64,000 bases of DNA from a virus: IMG/VR virus record IMGVR_UViG_3300037189_015369, positions 1 to 64,000 of that record. One strand, written 5' to 3'. Each line of letters begins with the position of its first letter. Position 1 is the stretch's first letter. Shown here piece after piece: positions 1 through 7,636 of this stretch. The translations under genes were made by a program, and so were the position numbers. The notes beneath the pieces were generated by a model, which was not told the DNA's origin, ran no database searches, and saw nothing but the letters and a program-made list of their open reading frames with translations.

Positions 1-192
1 ATTTGTGATCGTCTTACCGAAGATCTTTTCTAATAAGAAAATACCCTCAGAGTGGTGCCGCAGCGCACGGTGCCGGAAATCAGCCATGTGCGCTTTGGAC
101 TCATCAAACCAGTCGTGGATTGGCTGGTAGTCTTCTACGCAGCCGCCCCACCTGCTAACTGATGACAGTGCGTGGTGATATGGATGTGCCAT
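1..192 (-). CDS. DUF6915-like protein, N-terminal part (cut by window edge)
   Basis: Only the first 64 codons are inside the window; the stop lies beyond the left edge. The ATG is at 192, with an AAGG about 11 bases upstream. The protein opens MAHPYHHALSSVSRWGG and carries the blocks PIHDWFDESK and FRHRALRHHSEGIF, which I recognise as the DUF6915 type found in phages and bacteria. Function is unknown. The His/Arg cluster could bind metal or nucleic acid, but that is only an inference. It is the most downstream member of the leftward gene series in view. Confidence 0.75.
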   Translation of the reverse strand, partial: MAHPYHHALSSVSRWGGCVEDYQPIHDWFDESKAHMADFRHRALRHHSEGIFLLEKIFGKTITN

Positions 193-221
193 TATTTACG
201 CAACCTTCATGTTATTTGACT

Positions 222-722
222 TCAACAGGTTGAAAATATTCGACGCCGCGCGTCTTCTCTGGCGACAAACATTTCAATTGTTTCTCGCTTTTCTCGGCCG
301 CCGTAGCCAAACCGGTCGTCAACCCAGCGGTCTAGGCCGTAGCCGCGCCATTCAATATCGACAGTCTTCTTGTTGACTTTGGTGACAACATAGTGCGCAT
401 ATCCATCGCCTTTCGGCACCACAAACAATTTGCCGACTTGCAGGCCGTCGGGCAGGCTGTTTGCGTATGCTTTTGCGCTGCGATAATGTTCTTCGACGTG
501 CTGCGTGTATTCGTCCGGCGGTCGGAACGACATAGTAACCGGCGTTAAAACATCAACACTGACAACATATTGGTCTGGCGTTAGTGCGTCGTTAATAATT
601 ACTTGCCGGCCGGCGGCGTAATACTTGATTGATTCCGGGTCCCAGCGCGACACGATGCCGTATTGCATGTAACCATTCTGCAGCCATTTCACCTGATACA
701 GGTCGGGGATTGGGGTGTGCAT
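222..722 (-). CDS. hypothetical protein, 166 aa
   Basis: An unrecognised protein rich in aromatic residues. The second half (KVNKKTVDIEWRGYG and after) has alternating hydrophobic residues like a small beta barrel, followed by a charged helical end (REDARRR). The ATG lies 3 bases after the stop of the upstream gene (726-935), whose last codons include GAG; no separate strong ribosome site is seen, so translation is probably coupled. Nothing in the sequence shows a function. Confidence 0.7.
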   Translation of the reverse strand: MHTPIPDLYQVKWLQNGYMQYGIVSRWDPESIKYYAAGRQVIINDALTPDQYVVSVDVLTPVTMSFRPPDEYTQHVEEHYRSAKAYANSLPDGLQVGKLFVVPKGDGYAHYVVTKVNKKTVDIEWRGYGLDRWVDDRFGYGGREKRETIEMFVAREDARRRIFSTC

Positions 723-725
723 GTG

Positions 726-935
726 TTACTCGCTTGTGTAAAGGTCAAGAACGTGATGTAAATCGCTGTGCGTAGCTGACCAATCCATTTTGTCCTCAAC
801 GACTTCGGCGGCGTGTTCCCATTCGTCGTTATCTTCTCGATCAAACATATCTGCTGACCACCACGCAAGGATGATGCTTTTGGTGCCGCCGCGTTTGGCC
901 GACTCTAGGTTTCTAATTGCGTCGTCAATCGTCAT
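726..935 (-). CDS. small hypothetical protein, 69 aa
   Basis: I place the start at ATG 935 (MTIDDAIRNLES), because the longer reading begins with TTG and a GAGGA motif sits 8 bases before this ATG. The N-terminal helix is followed by IILAWWSADMF, which looks like a short beta strand, then an acidic helical tail. Small proteins that begin MTxxDAI and contain a WWxADMF block are common in phages and have no known role. It overlaps the upstream gene by 11 bases. Confidence 0.7.
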   Translation of the reverse strand: MTIDDAIRNLESAKRGGTKSIILAWWSADMFDREDNDEWEHAAEVVEDKMDWSATHSDLHHVLDLYTSE

Positions 936-1119
936 CGGACTCTTCCTCAAACGTGTCGTACGGGGCTTCGCACGCTTCGACCAGTTCTTTGTCAGATAAC
1001 CTATTTACGCGTTCTAGCAGCGCCGCACGCAGTTGGGCGCCGGTAACGTCTTCTCCGGTCTCGTCTGTGCTGCCGGGAACCTCAAACCCGAATGTGTAGG
1101 CGTGATTGTATTTTGTCAT
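925..1119 (-). CDS. small acidic hypothetical protein, 64 aa
   Basis: The gene starts inside the stop of its upstream neighbour (TGATG at 1119-1121), a typical coupled start. The N-terminus (KYNHAYTFGFEV) is strand-like, the middle (TGAQLRAALLERVNRLSDKELVEAC) is a predicted helix pair, and the tail is EEESDDD. I do not recognise the family. It belongs to a five-gene chain of small overlapping genes from 722 to 1816. Confidence 0.7.
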   Translation of the reverse strand: MTKYNHAYTFGFEVPGSTDETGEDVTGAQLRAALLERVNRLSDKELVEACEAPYDTFEEESDDD

Positions 1120-1367
1120 CAGTCGTCCTCGTTTTCTCCTTGATTAGCCAGCCGCGGGACGATGCGTTCGTGCTGTTCGTCGGGGTCTCCACTCGCGGCC
1201 AGCATGTTCTCCAAAACATCGATTTCTTCGTCAAACGCTTCATCCGCCAGATCCATGTGGGTGAGGATTTTATCTGTCGTTTTGGGATATTCCGTTACCG
1301 CCACACGAATAAATTCAAGAACTGTGATCACGGCATGATGCAGATCAGGTGAAAACTTCTTGGCCAT
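1119..1367 (-). CDS. small acidic hypothetical protein, 82 aa
   Basis: The start is ATG 1367, which overlaps the stop of the gene above as TAATG and has GGAG 5 bases upstream; a GTG two codons earlier is less likely. The protein is mostly helical and acidic (DLADEAFDEEIDVLENML). No family is recognised. Role unknown. Confidence 0.7.
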   Translation of the reverse strand: MAKKFSPDLHHAVITVLEFIRVAVTEYPKTTDKILTHMDLADEAFDEEIDVLENMLAASGDPDEQHERIVPRLANQGENEDD

Positions 1368-1816
1368 TACCACTCCGATTCGCTGGTATTTACGTCGTTG
1401 ACGCGTTCGTTGTGGACCATCCGTACTTTTCTGGTCGCGGTGTCAATTGTGATTTCGCCGTAGCTGCCGTCATTGATTTCCCAGCCGCCGGGCAGCAGGT
1501 CAAAGAATGCGTCACGAAACCTTTCGTACGCTTTTTCTGTGATGAGTGACGTTGGTTCAACCTTGGGATCTTTGACGTATCGCATTTTGAACATGTGTTC
1601 GTTTAAAACCCGCTTGCTTTGGCTGGTTGTGCCCATGCTCACAGCCTGATCCGCCCGCGCGATCGGGTCATCAAAACGAAACTGCACAAAGTTGAAATCG
1701 CCTGAGTCGCCGCTGCCTTCGTATTCAGCCGTAATAGACGTAACACCGATGGCCTCAAACAGCGGGCAAATCTCTTTGAGCGTGTCGGCCGGCGTTAAGG
1801 TTTTTGCTTTTGCCAT
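1367..1816 (-). CDS. DUF6878-like protein
   Basis: The protein has 149 residues. It shows EYEGSGDSGDFNFVQFRF in the N-terminal third and LLPGGWEINDGSYGEITID followed by HNERV near the end. This layout (GSGDSG, then GWE-N-GSYG, then HNER) matches what I know of DUF6878 proteins, whose function is unknown. A strong GAGGAG lies 5 bases before the ATG, so this is likely the first well-expressed gene of the small cluster. The family call is from memory of motifs, not from a search. Confidence 0.75.
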   Translation of the reverse strand: MAKAKTLTPADTLKEICPLFEAIGVTSITAEYEGSGDSGDFNFVQFRFDDPIARADQAVSMGTTSQSKRVLNEHMFKMRYVKDPKVEPTSLITEKAYERFRDAFFDLLPGGWEINDGSYGEITIDTATRKVRMVHNERVNDVNTSESEW

Positions 1817-1825
1817 AAAATCTCC

Positions 1826-2335
1826 TCAGTAAGACGCCAAGACGGTGCAGGGTTTACCAGTCTGCTTTTCTTTCTCTTCCGCCAACGTCACAAAATCTCT
1901 AAACGATTGCGTAACCCGCTCAGTCATGTCAGCGGCGTCGTCCGGGTAGAGCCGATGCTGGCGTTCACGCACGGCTTCCTCTACCGTCATTGGTCGCGTA
2001 GTGTCAGTCTGCACTTCTGGGCCGATAACGTCGGCGCCGGCTGCGCGCATCATGTTTATCATCTCGGCCGCGAGTGTGTGTCCGCTGCCGGAATCGTGTC
2101 TCGCCGGTTCTGTTACGCGGGTCAACCGCTCGCGCATCACAGCGGCTGGAATTGCTGCGCGGCAGTCATCGGCCTCGAACGCCTCGCGCACGAGAATTCG
2201 AGTGGCATAAGGTCCGCCGTGGTAAGCCTCGCGCAGATACCCGACGTTTCCCGACATAATCGAAAAACCCGTGGCCTGCGCTTTTTTTTCTTCTTCCTCC
2301 ATCCCGTCCCACTCCAAATAGATATCAATACCCAT
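1826..2335 (-). CDS. hypothetical protein, 169 aa (MGIDIYLEW type)
   Basis: I choose ATG 2335, which overlaps the stop of the upstream gene as TAATG, over an in-frame start 13 codons earlier that would lie inside that gene. The protein opens MGIDIYLEWDGM with a KK-rich helix, then GYLREAYHGGPYATRILVRE. Proteins with this opening are common in phages and integrative elements and have no assigned role. The C-terminal half is helical (DMTERVTQSFRDFVTLAEEK). Confidence 0.7.
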   Translation of the reverse strand: MGIDIYLEWDGMEEEEKKAQATGFSIMSGNVGYLREAYHGGPYATRILVREAFEADDCRAAIPAAVMRERLTRVTEPARHDSGSGHTLAAEMINMMRAAGADVIGPEVQTDTTRPMTVEEAVRERQHRLYPDDAADMTERVTQSFRDFVTLAEEKEKQTGKPCTVLASY

Positions 2336-2565
2336 TACTTGTTTGCCTTTTGCCGTTTGATGGTGTCGAGCCAAGCAGCTTTATCTGTTTCTGCAACAGA
2401 AATTGCAGAGCTGCGGCTAGCCGTCAACTTGACGATTTTTTTGTTGTCGCATTTGCCGACGTTAGCAGCAGTCATGGCGATCATTTCAGCCGCCTTTCTG
2501 TCGGCAGCGTTGACAACAAATTGTTGGTTTTCGCTGTCGGTAATGTCGATGTGGTAATAAGGCAT
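2335..2565 (-). CDS. small hypothetical protein, 76 aa
   Basis: The start is ATG 2565 (MPYYHIDITDSENQQFVV), because GGAG lies 5 bases before it; the longer reading adds a Pro/Arg-rich stretch that runs into the hairpin at 2585-2618. The N-terminal part looks like a short beta hairpin, then AADRKAAEMIAMTAANVG forms a helix. Its stop overlaps the start of the next gene (TAATG). Family not recognised. Confidence 0.7.
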   Translation of the reverse strand: MPYYHIDITDSENQQFVVNAADRKAAEMIAMTAANVGKCDNKKIVKLTASRSSAISVAETDKAAWLDTIKRQKANK

Positions 2566-2584
2566 GTGTGCTCCAGTTAAATGA

Positions 2585-2618
2585 GGAGGGCGCCGGGGCC
2601 GAAACCCCGACGCCCTCC
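2585..2618 (-). terminator. 14-bp stem-loop downstream of the secreted-protein gene
   Basis: Arms at 2585-2598 and 2605-2618 pair around a six-base loop. The one plus-strand mismatch (C2593/A2610) becomes a G-U pair on the minus strand, so the structure fits leftward RNA. It starts 35 bases after the stop of the gene at 2653-2991. There is no U-run after it, so it may be a pause, a processing site or a 3'-end protector rather than a classic terminator. Confidence 0.5.
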
Positions 2619-2652
2619 ATGGCGTCAAAAGTAGTTACCTAGAGACGATAGT

Positions 2653-2991
2653 TCACCGACAGCCGCAGCTGCTGCAACCACCGCGACAGGCGCGGCCGGC
2701 GCGAACAACGCGCACCGGAGCGGCGACGACCGCTACCGGAACTGCAATCGTCGCGCGGGTTACCTTCCGCGTCCGTTCAATCGTGCGGCCAAACAGGGCG
2801 GGACGGCTCGAACTGCGGCAAGAGCTTTCCGTGCAACAGGTGCCTTCGGCGCACGCCGTGACGGGCGCAGCCACAATTGCCGGCGCAACCACTACTGGCT
2901 GCTTCAGCACGCTCTGCGGTTCGCCGGCATCACCAGCGAGAGCCACGGACGAAACGAACGCCAGAACCACCGCGACAAAACAAGACTTCAT
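2653..2991 (-). CDS. small secreted Cys-rich protein
   Basis: A 112-aa protein with a clear signal peptide: MKSCFVAVVLAFVSSVALAG has a lysine, a hydrophobic core and an ALA-type cleavage site near residue 19. The mature part has ACAEGTCCTESSC, then two Ala/Val/Arg-rich stretches, and ends CRGGCSSCGCR. Short exported proteins of this look are typical of planctomycete genomes, which is one hint to the host. An AAGGAG lies 6 bases before the ATG. It has its own promoter candidate (3061-3088) and a hairpin in its leader, so it seems to be a separate transcription unit. Function unknown; envelope modification or superinfection exclusion are only possibilities. Confidence 0.8.
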   Translation of the reverse strand: MKSCFVAVVLAFVSSVALAGDAGEPQSVLKQPVVVAPAIVAAPVTACAEGTCCTESSCRSSSRPALFGRTIERTRKVTRATIAVPVAVVAAPVRVVRAGRACRGGCSSCGCR

Positions 2992-3019
2992 GTCAATCTC
3001 CTTGAACTACCGAACGAAC

Positions 3020-3039
3020 GCTGCAGCACGCGCTGCAGC
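3020..3039 (-). repeat. perfect inverted repeat in the leader of the secreted-protein gene
   Basis: GCTGCAG and CTGCAGC (7 bp each) flank a six-base spacer. The element lies between the promoter candidate at 3061-3088 and the ribosome site of the gene at 2991. It could be an operator or a 5'-end stabilising hairpin. Confidence 0.45.
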
Positions 3040-3060
3040 CACCCGACTGGTTGTACTACT

Positions 3061-3088
3061 TGTATAGCCAATCAGGATTTGGAATCAA
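3061..3088 (-). promoter_or_regulatory. sigma70-like promoter candidate
   Basis: On the minus strand TTGATT (3083-3088) and TATACA (3061-3066) are separated by 16 bases. It faces the secreted-protein gene starting at 2991 and lies in a 133-base gap, one of the few gaps in this compact genome. No transcription evidence exists. Confidence 0.4.
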
Positions 3089-3124
3089 TCCCAATTTCAA
3101 CCGTGAAATTAGGGTATTTTGAAA

Positions 3125-3397
3125 TTATGTGCCGTTTTGCACGACGCTCACGTTGTGTTGCGTCATTTTTTCGTTGAGCCATTTATCCTCGGCCGCCAAC
3201 GCCGCCGCCCGACATTTAAACCCGGTGAACAGCGGACCGCCGACTGGCGACAGGTCTGCCATCCACTCTCCGGGCTTTTCTTCATTTGGTTCGACGTGGC
3301 TGGCCCTTTTGATATCAAGACTGCCCAGCGTAGACAAATCGATGTCTTCGCCGTAAAGGCACTGGGCGGTCCCATTTGGTCTGATGTAAATGTTCAT
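3125..3397 (-). CDS. small hypothetical protein, 90 aa
   Basis: The ATG overlaps the upstream stop as ATGA. The protein reads as one small alpha/beta domain: IYGEDIDLSTLG-type opening, then the block IKRASHVEP, then WMADLSPVGGPLF, then an Ala-rich helix (CRAAALAAEDKWL). The ASHVEP and DLSPVGGP blocks occur in a widespread set of small phage and bacterial proteins with no known role. There is no signal peptide. Confidence 0.75.
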   Translation of the reverse strand: MNIYIRPNGTAQCLYGEDIDLSTLGSLDIKRASHVEPNEEKPGEWMADLSPVGGPLFTGFKCRAAALAAEDKWLNEKMTQHNVSVVQNGT

Positions 3398-4350
3398 ACG
3401 CCACCCATAGACATGAGACGTCTGGCTGGGACAAGCGCATCCATATTGACCGGCTGCGTTGTGGGCATCAGGTGGTTTAGCGCGCGGGCTCTTTGGCTCC
3501 GCGGTACATTATACGCCTGAAACTGATCGTATCGTTCAATGGTTGCCGCAGGGAATATTGCGTCCTCTGTGACCGAGATACGGTCGTAGCCGTTAGTGGA
3601 TGTGGGCGGCCTGAAAATGATGCGGCCGCCAATCACCATGCAATGACCGCCAAATACCAGCAGCGCGTTGATCGACTCGACATTTGCAATGACAGCAAAG
3701 TCAACGACCTTGAGCCGATTTTCGTCAAGTAGCGATGTGTCTGTGTTACCTTTGTATAAAGACAGTTGATGCAGTTTGCTGGAAAGCACCTGCGCGTTGC
3801 CGGCGACAGTGACGTAACCCTGTAGCGTAGATTTGCACACGTGTGCGTCGCCTGCAATATACGCAGCGCCCTCCATCGACGTCATCATGACAACCGCTTC
3901 GCCGGCAATCCTCGAATCGCCGCGCATGGTGCAGCTTTTAACCGTCGGGTTTCCGAGCACAATTGCACGATCCTGCAACACAGTGGAGCCCAGTAGCGTT
4001 CCGCCAATTACTCGCGCCATATGCAGCACGCGCGAATCATCAGCCGCCCGCGCTTGACCACCAACATACGCCGTGTTTGTTACTTTTACGCGATCAGTGA
4101 GATGGGCATAACCACAAACCTGCGCTTTGTGCGTAATCTCTGCTCTACCTTCTACTACTGCGTGGTGATATACCTGCGCAAATTTATTTACAAACGCTGT
4201 ATCAGCTACTTTGGCTGTATCTGCAACCCAGCCGCCGCCGTTGGCGTGCCGGTGCGCAAAAACTCGACCAAGACCGTCTTTAAAATCGTGCTTGGACGCC
4301 CGTTTCTTTCGAATCTTCTTCGCGGTCGCCGTAGACGATGTTTCCTCCAT
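3394..4350 (-). CDS. left-handed beta-helix (hexapeptide-repeat) protein
   Basis: After a basic N-terminus (KKIRKKRASKHDF) the protein runs through many hexapeptide-like steps such as AKVADT, AFVNKF, AQVYHH, AVVEGR, AEITHK, AQVCGY. They span roughly residues 45-210 and indicate a left-handed parallel beta helix as in acyltransferases and polymer-forming proteins. The catalytic His of acyltransferases cannot be fixed by eye. I choose ATG 4350 because GGAG lies 5 bases upstream; a GTG at 4356 overlapping the previous stop is possible. A structural or sugar-modifying role is open. Confidence 0.75.
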   Translation of the reverse strand: MEETSSTATAKKIRKKRASKHDFKDGLGRVFAHRHANGGGWVADTAKVADTAFVNKFAQVYHHAVVEGRAEITHKAQVCGYAHLTDRVKVTNTAYVGGQARAADDSRVLHMARVIGGTLLGSTVLQDRAIVLGNPTVKSCTMRGDSRIAGEAVVMMTSMEGAAYIAGDAHVCKSTLQGYVTVAGNAQVLSSKLHQLSLYKGNTDTSLLDENRLKVVDFAVIANVESINALLVFGGHCMVIGGRIIFRPPTSTNGYDRISVTEDAIFPAATIERYDQFQAYNVPRSQRARALNHLMPTTQPVNMDALVPARRLMSMGGV

Positions 4351-4352
4351 TC

Positions 4353-5297
4353 TCACTCCATTCGCATGACGCGTCGGCGTGGCGCGTCGGTGATCAGGCT
4401 GTCGAGCGAAACCTTGAGATCGCTCATCTGAGTACGAAGGGTCTGCTGCATTTCTTCGTTCTTGCGCAGTTCCTTCGGGTCGACGCCGGCGACCAGCGCG
4501 TTGGCTTGATCAATCAACGCCTCAAGCTGCGCGTTCGACCGCACATTCATGTGACGGAAATTCTCGTAGAACTCTTTGAAGTTCTCGATTGTCGACGCGG
4601 TGAATACCTTTTTCTTGCCGTCCGGTTCTTCTGTGAGCCGCTCGATAAGATGCGTGACAAGGCCCTGTAGCGTTTCTGCAAACGCGTCTTCGGCCATAGC
4701 CACGGCATTCTCAAATCGTCGTTGCACGCGGTTCTGCTCAGCCTGATAGACCCCCGGGTTGAGCGCCACAAGATAACGTGGCGGCTCGATCGGCGGGTAC
4801 TCCCACGAGATATCAAAAACGCCTTCCAGCGTCGCCGGGTAATCGTTGGGATTAAACAGGCTTCCAAGCTTTTCGCGGGCGGCATTTTTGATGGCGTCGT
4901 ACTCAAGCTGCAGGTTTGCCACAGCGGCTGCGAGCTGATCTTTGTATCCGCTCATCGTTTCTTCAAAGCGCGCGACGTCTTCCTGCTTAATCAACCGCGT
5001 ACCCTCTTGTGGATACGGCAGCGTAATACCGCGCCAAAAAGTCTGCGCCTGACTCTTGATCGCGGTGGCCGCGCGGTAGGCCGGATGCTTGGTGTCAATC
5101 AGTCTCTTCGACGCGGTGACCAGATCAGTCGCGGCGTCGAACGTGTCGGCAGCCTGCTTGGTCTGCGCATCTGAAAGCTTGCGCTGAGTGCCAAGCCACG
5201 AGAAGGAAAGCCGGACCGCGCCCATCGTCTGACGCAGATCGTTCGCTGTCTGCTCTATTGAATTTGTTTCTGGTGTTGTAATTTCTGTTGTAGACAT
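4353..5297 (-). CDS. hypothetical helical protein of the AAA-ATPase module
   Basis: The protein has 314 residues and is almost all helical, with LGTQRKLSDAQTKQAA near residue 36 and later a conserved-looking block SLFNPNDYPATLEGVF then WEYPPIEPPRYL. Near the C-terminus are HMNVRSNAQLEALIDQAN and a charged end. I recall similar 300-aa proteins beside AAA ATPases in bacterial genomes, but no function is established. It starts directly after the stop of the DUF1281-type gene and is probably co-transcribed with it. A role as partner or substrate adaptor of the ATPase is inference from position only. Confidence 0.75.
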   Translation of the reverse strand: MSTTEITTPETNSIEQTANDLRQTMGAVRLSFSWLGTQRKLSDAQTKQAADTFDAATDLVTASKRLIDTKHPAYRAATAIKSQAQTFWRGITLPYPQEGTRLIKQEDVARFEETMSGYKDQLAAAVANLQLEYDAIKNAAREKLGSLFNPNDYPATLEGVFDISWEYPPIEPPRYLVALNPGVYQAEQNRVQRRFENAVAMAEDAFAETLQGLVTHLIERLTEEPDGKKKVFTASTIENFKEFYENFRHMNVRSNAQLEALIDQANALVAGVDPKELRKNEEMQQTLRTQMSDLKVSLDSLITDAPRRRVMRME

Positions 5298-5876
5298 TCA
5301 GTCTTCCTCGTCTTCGTTAACCATCTCGTCAATATTGAACATTGTCACAAGATCTCGTGGCAGCGTACTTTCGACCGCGGCGACTGTGTCGGGTATTTCG
5401 TACTCCTGTATCGCGCCGTTGTCGTAGATGCCGCAGAAATTTAATCCCGGCTCAAAAAAGTACGCTTTGACATTAAAGCCGCGAGACTGTCGCATGTACT
5501 CAAAGAATTCAACCGGCGGGGACCACGCGGAATCAAACCGAAGATTTACACGAGTGGCTGTCGGTCGTAGCGCCTGCCGACGCGGAGCATCTTTTTCGCG
5601 GCCCACATCCCATTTTGTACCCCAGTGACCCACTTGCCATTCGTACCAGTTTCTAGCGCCGTAGAGCTGAATGTTTTGCTGCTCTTGCGCCTCTAACGTT
5701 ATTTGCTCAGGCGATCCAGCCGGCCCAGCACAACCAGCTACGGTATTTTTTAGTTCTGGCGGGCACGGCATAAATGTGCCCATAAGTTGTCCGCTATTCC
5801 ATGCGCGCACAATGTTATTTAATTCTTTCAGATCTTCGTGTTTAAACGTCACATAGTTGGTGCACCAGTTTGGCAT
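5298..5876 (-). CDS. DUF1281/YubB-like protein
   Basis: The start is ATG 5876 (MPNWCTNYVTF), with CGGAG 5 bases upstream; the longer frame adds six residues without a ribosome site. MPNWCxNxV at the N-terminus, PPELKNT, NWYEWQVGHWGTKWD and FDSAWSPPVEFF are the hallmarks of the DUF1281 (YubB ferredoxin-like) family of plasmids and phages. The role is not known. The end is acidic (MVNEDEED). Confidence 0.85.
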   Translation of the reverse strand: MPNWCTNYVTFKHEDLKELNNIVRAWNSGQLMGTFMPCPPELKNTVAGCAGPAGSPEQITLEAQEQQNIQLYGARNWYEWQVGHWGTKWDVGREKDAPRRQALRPTATRVNLRFDSAWSPPVEFFEYMRQSRGFNVKAYFFEPGLNFCGIYDNGAIQEYEIPDTVAAVESTLPRDLVTMFNIDEMVNEDEED

Positions 5877-5900
5877 AGCGTCTCCGATCAGCAATCCGCA

Positions 5901-5926
5901 GCTGCGGGGCAGTGACGCCCCGCAGC
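5901..5926 (-). terminator. 10-bp perfect GC-rich stem-loop after the AAA-ATPase gene
   Basis: Arms 5901-5910 and 5917-5926 are perfectly complementary around a six-base loop. It lies 18 bases after the ATPase stop and 25 bases before the next start. No U-run follows on the minus strand, so transcription may continue. A partial terminator or a processing site is the likely role. Confidence 0.5.
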
Positions 5927-5944
5927 CGCAGTATTGCCAATACT

Positions 5945-7429
5945 TTAGCCCTTGGCGGGCGCGGCCACGCGGCGGCGACCGGCGACCGGCACAGCGGCCT
6001 TACCGACACGCGTATAGATACCGCGCGTATCCGCAGACAGGCAGCGGCCCTCGGCCCACTGGCGCAAGCGCTCGATCTGCTCAGCAGACGTAACCGAAAC
6101 CGGAACCACGTTCTGCGCCGCTTCGACGAGCGGGATGTCGAGCAGCGCCGCCAGACGGCAGCAGCTCTTGATCTCGGCGCCAGTCCAGTTGGTGTCGTCG
6201 GGGCGCTCCTGTGAAGCGTCAACGCCAAACTGATTTAGATAGATATCCCAGATCGCCGACCGCTGGTCAGGGCCGGGCAGATCCACGAAGAAAATGCCGT
6301 CGAAACGCTCGGCGCGGGCGAACGGCGCGGGCAGCTGGCTCGCGTCATTGCAGGTGCCGATAAAGAACACGTCCGACGTGTGATCGTTCAACCACGTTAA
6401 CAGCGTACCGAATAGACGCGCCGACACACCCGAGTCAGTCTGGCCGGAGCTACCGACGCCCGCCAGACCCTTCTCGATCTCGTCGACGAACAGCACGCAC
6501 GGCGCCATCGCGTCGACCTGTCGAAGCGCACGCCGCATGTTACCCTCGGACTCGCCCACGAACTTGCCCATGAGCGAACCGAAATCGAGCATGACGGTCG
6601 GACGACCTACTTCGTTACCAAGTGCCTTGGCAAACTGCGACTTGCCGCAGCCCGGCGGGGACAGCAGCAGTACACCCTTGGGGCGCTTGTCCACGTTCGT
6701 TTCGCCCTGACGCCGCATGGCGCGCAGGCAGAACGACTTGAGATTTTCAAGGCCGCCAAGGTTCTCGAAATTCGCGTCGCCGCGATACAGGGTCATGGTG
6801 CCGCTCTTTTCGAGCGTCTGCGCCTTGATGCCCCAGATCGTGTCCGGCGACAGTTTGTTATTACGCACCAGCGACAGCGCGTACGCGTTCTCGGCCTCCT
6901 GCCGTGTCAGACCGCGGGAAGCGTCTACGACAGCGTCAACTTCCTGCGCGGTCGGCTTGGTAAACGCGCAGCCTTCCGGGAACAGATCGTTGCATACCGT
7001 CGTGAGCTGCGAGAGATCCGGCAACTCGTGATGAACCACCGTGAACAGCTTTTCAACCTCGGGCTGGAGCTGCAGAACCGGCGCCACAATGATGATGTGC
7101 TTGCCGTCGCCCTTGCCCTGCACAACCCGATTTGCCAGCGCCTGCAGAACCTCGGGGTTACCAAGGAACCGGTGGAAGTTCTTCAGCACCAGAAGCATCG
7201 GCTGCTTCGGCTGCGGCTGGTCAAGAAACCGGAGAGCCTGCAGCGGGCCGGGAGCCGGAGCAATACCCGAATATAACTGGCGGTCGATGTCCCAGACGTC
7301 GAAGCCCCATTCCTTCTCTTCGGTTACCCTGCGAATCGACGCAATCGCATCGTCGCACTCCTGCGATTCAACCCAGATGCCGGAAAAGCCGGCGCAGACC
7401 AGCTCTTTGATTTCTTTTTCGAGTGACAT
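5945..7429 (-). CDS. AAA-family ATPase, Ycf46-like
   Basis: A 494-aa ATPase with an N-terminal domain of about 210 residues (opening EIKELVCAGFSGIWVESQE) and one AAA+ domain. Walker A is SPPGCGKS at 257-264, Walker B is VLFVDEIEKG at 312-321, sensor 1 is N361 in GTCND, and the arginine finger is in RAERFD near 372-375. The N-terminal layout and the single AAA module resemble plastid and cyanobacterial Ycf46. It is followed upstream in the operon by DUF2997 and DUF1257 genes, an association also known from cyanobacteria and planctomycetes. AAAGGA lies 5 bases before the ATG. It likely remodels or unfolds a protein partner; the target is unknown. Confidence 0.9.
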   Translation of the reverse strand: MSLEKEIKELVCAGFSGIWVESQECDDAIASIRRVTEEKEWGFDVWDIDRQLYSGIAPAPGPLQALRFLDQPQPKQPMLLVLKNFHRFLGNPEVLQALANRVVQGKGDGKHIIIVAPVLQLQPEVEKLFTVVHHELPDLSQLTTVCNDLFPEGCAFTKPTAQEVDAVVDASRGLTRQEAENAYALSLVRNNKLSPDTIWGIKAQTLEKSGTMTLYRGDANFENLGGLENLKSFCLRAMRRQGETNVDKRPKGVLLLSPPGCGKSQFAKALGNEVGRPTVMLDFGSLMGKFVGESEGNMRRALRQVDAMAPCVLFVDEIEKGLAGVGSSGQTDSGVSARLFGTLLTWLNDHTSDVFFIGTCNDASQLPAPFARAERFDGIFFVDLPGPDQRSAIWDIYLNQFGVDASQERPDDTNWTGAEIKSCCRLAALLDIPLVEAAQNVVPVSVTSAEQIERLRQWAEGRCLSADTRGIYTRVGKAAVPVAGRRRVAAPAKG

Positions 7430-7442
7430 GTGTTTCCTTTAG

Positions 7443-7634
7443 TTAGTTGCTCTCGGCGATCTGCTCGTCGTTGCTGGCGTTGTAGAACTCGCCAGTCAGC
7501 TGCTCATCAACCTTGGCGCCCAGCGCCTGCTCCAACGCGCGGGTCGCATCCTGACATGAACTACCGGTGTAGCCGCTCGTTTCGATCTTGGTGCCGCCCT
7601 TGGGGTCGACGATGATCTGGATAGTCTTGGTCAT
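7443..7634 (-). CDS. DUF2997 protein
   Basis: A 63-aa protein with IQIIVDPKGGTKIETSGYTG, then SCQDATRALEQALG. This is the DUF2997 pattern: an I-x-V strand, a G-rich turn, T-x-G-Y/F-x-G and a C-terminal helix. DUF2997 genes are often next to DUF1257 genes, as here. GGGAGG lies upstream of the ATG. Function unknown; probably a partner of its two neighbours. Confidence 0.85.
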   Translation of the reverse strand: MTKTIQIIVDPKGGTKIETSGYTGSSCQDATRALEQALGAKVDEQLTGEFYNASNDEQIAESN

Positions 7635-7636
7635 GT

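Noticed and set aside
1907-2557. Plus-strand frame of 216 codons
   Set aside because: It spans two coupled leftward genes and the gap, with no protein-like pattern.
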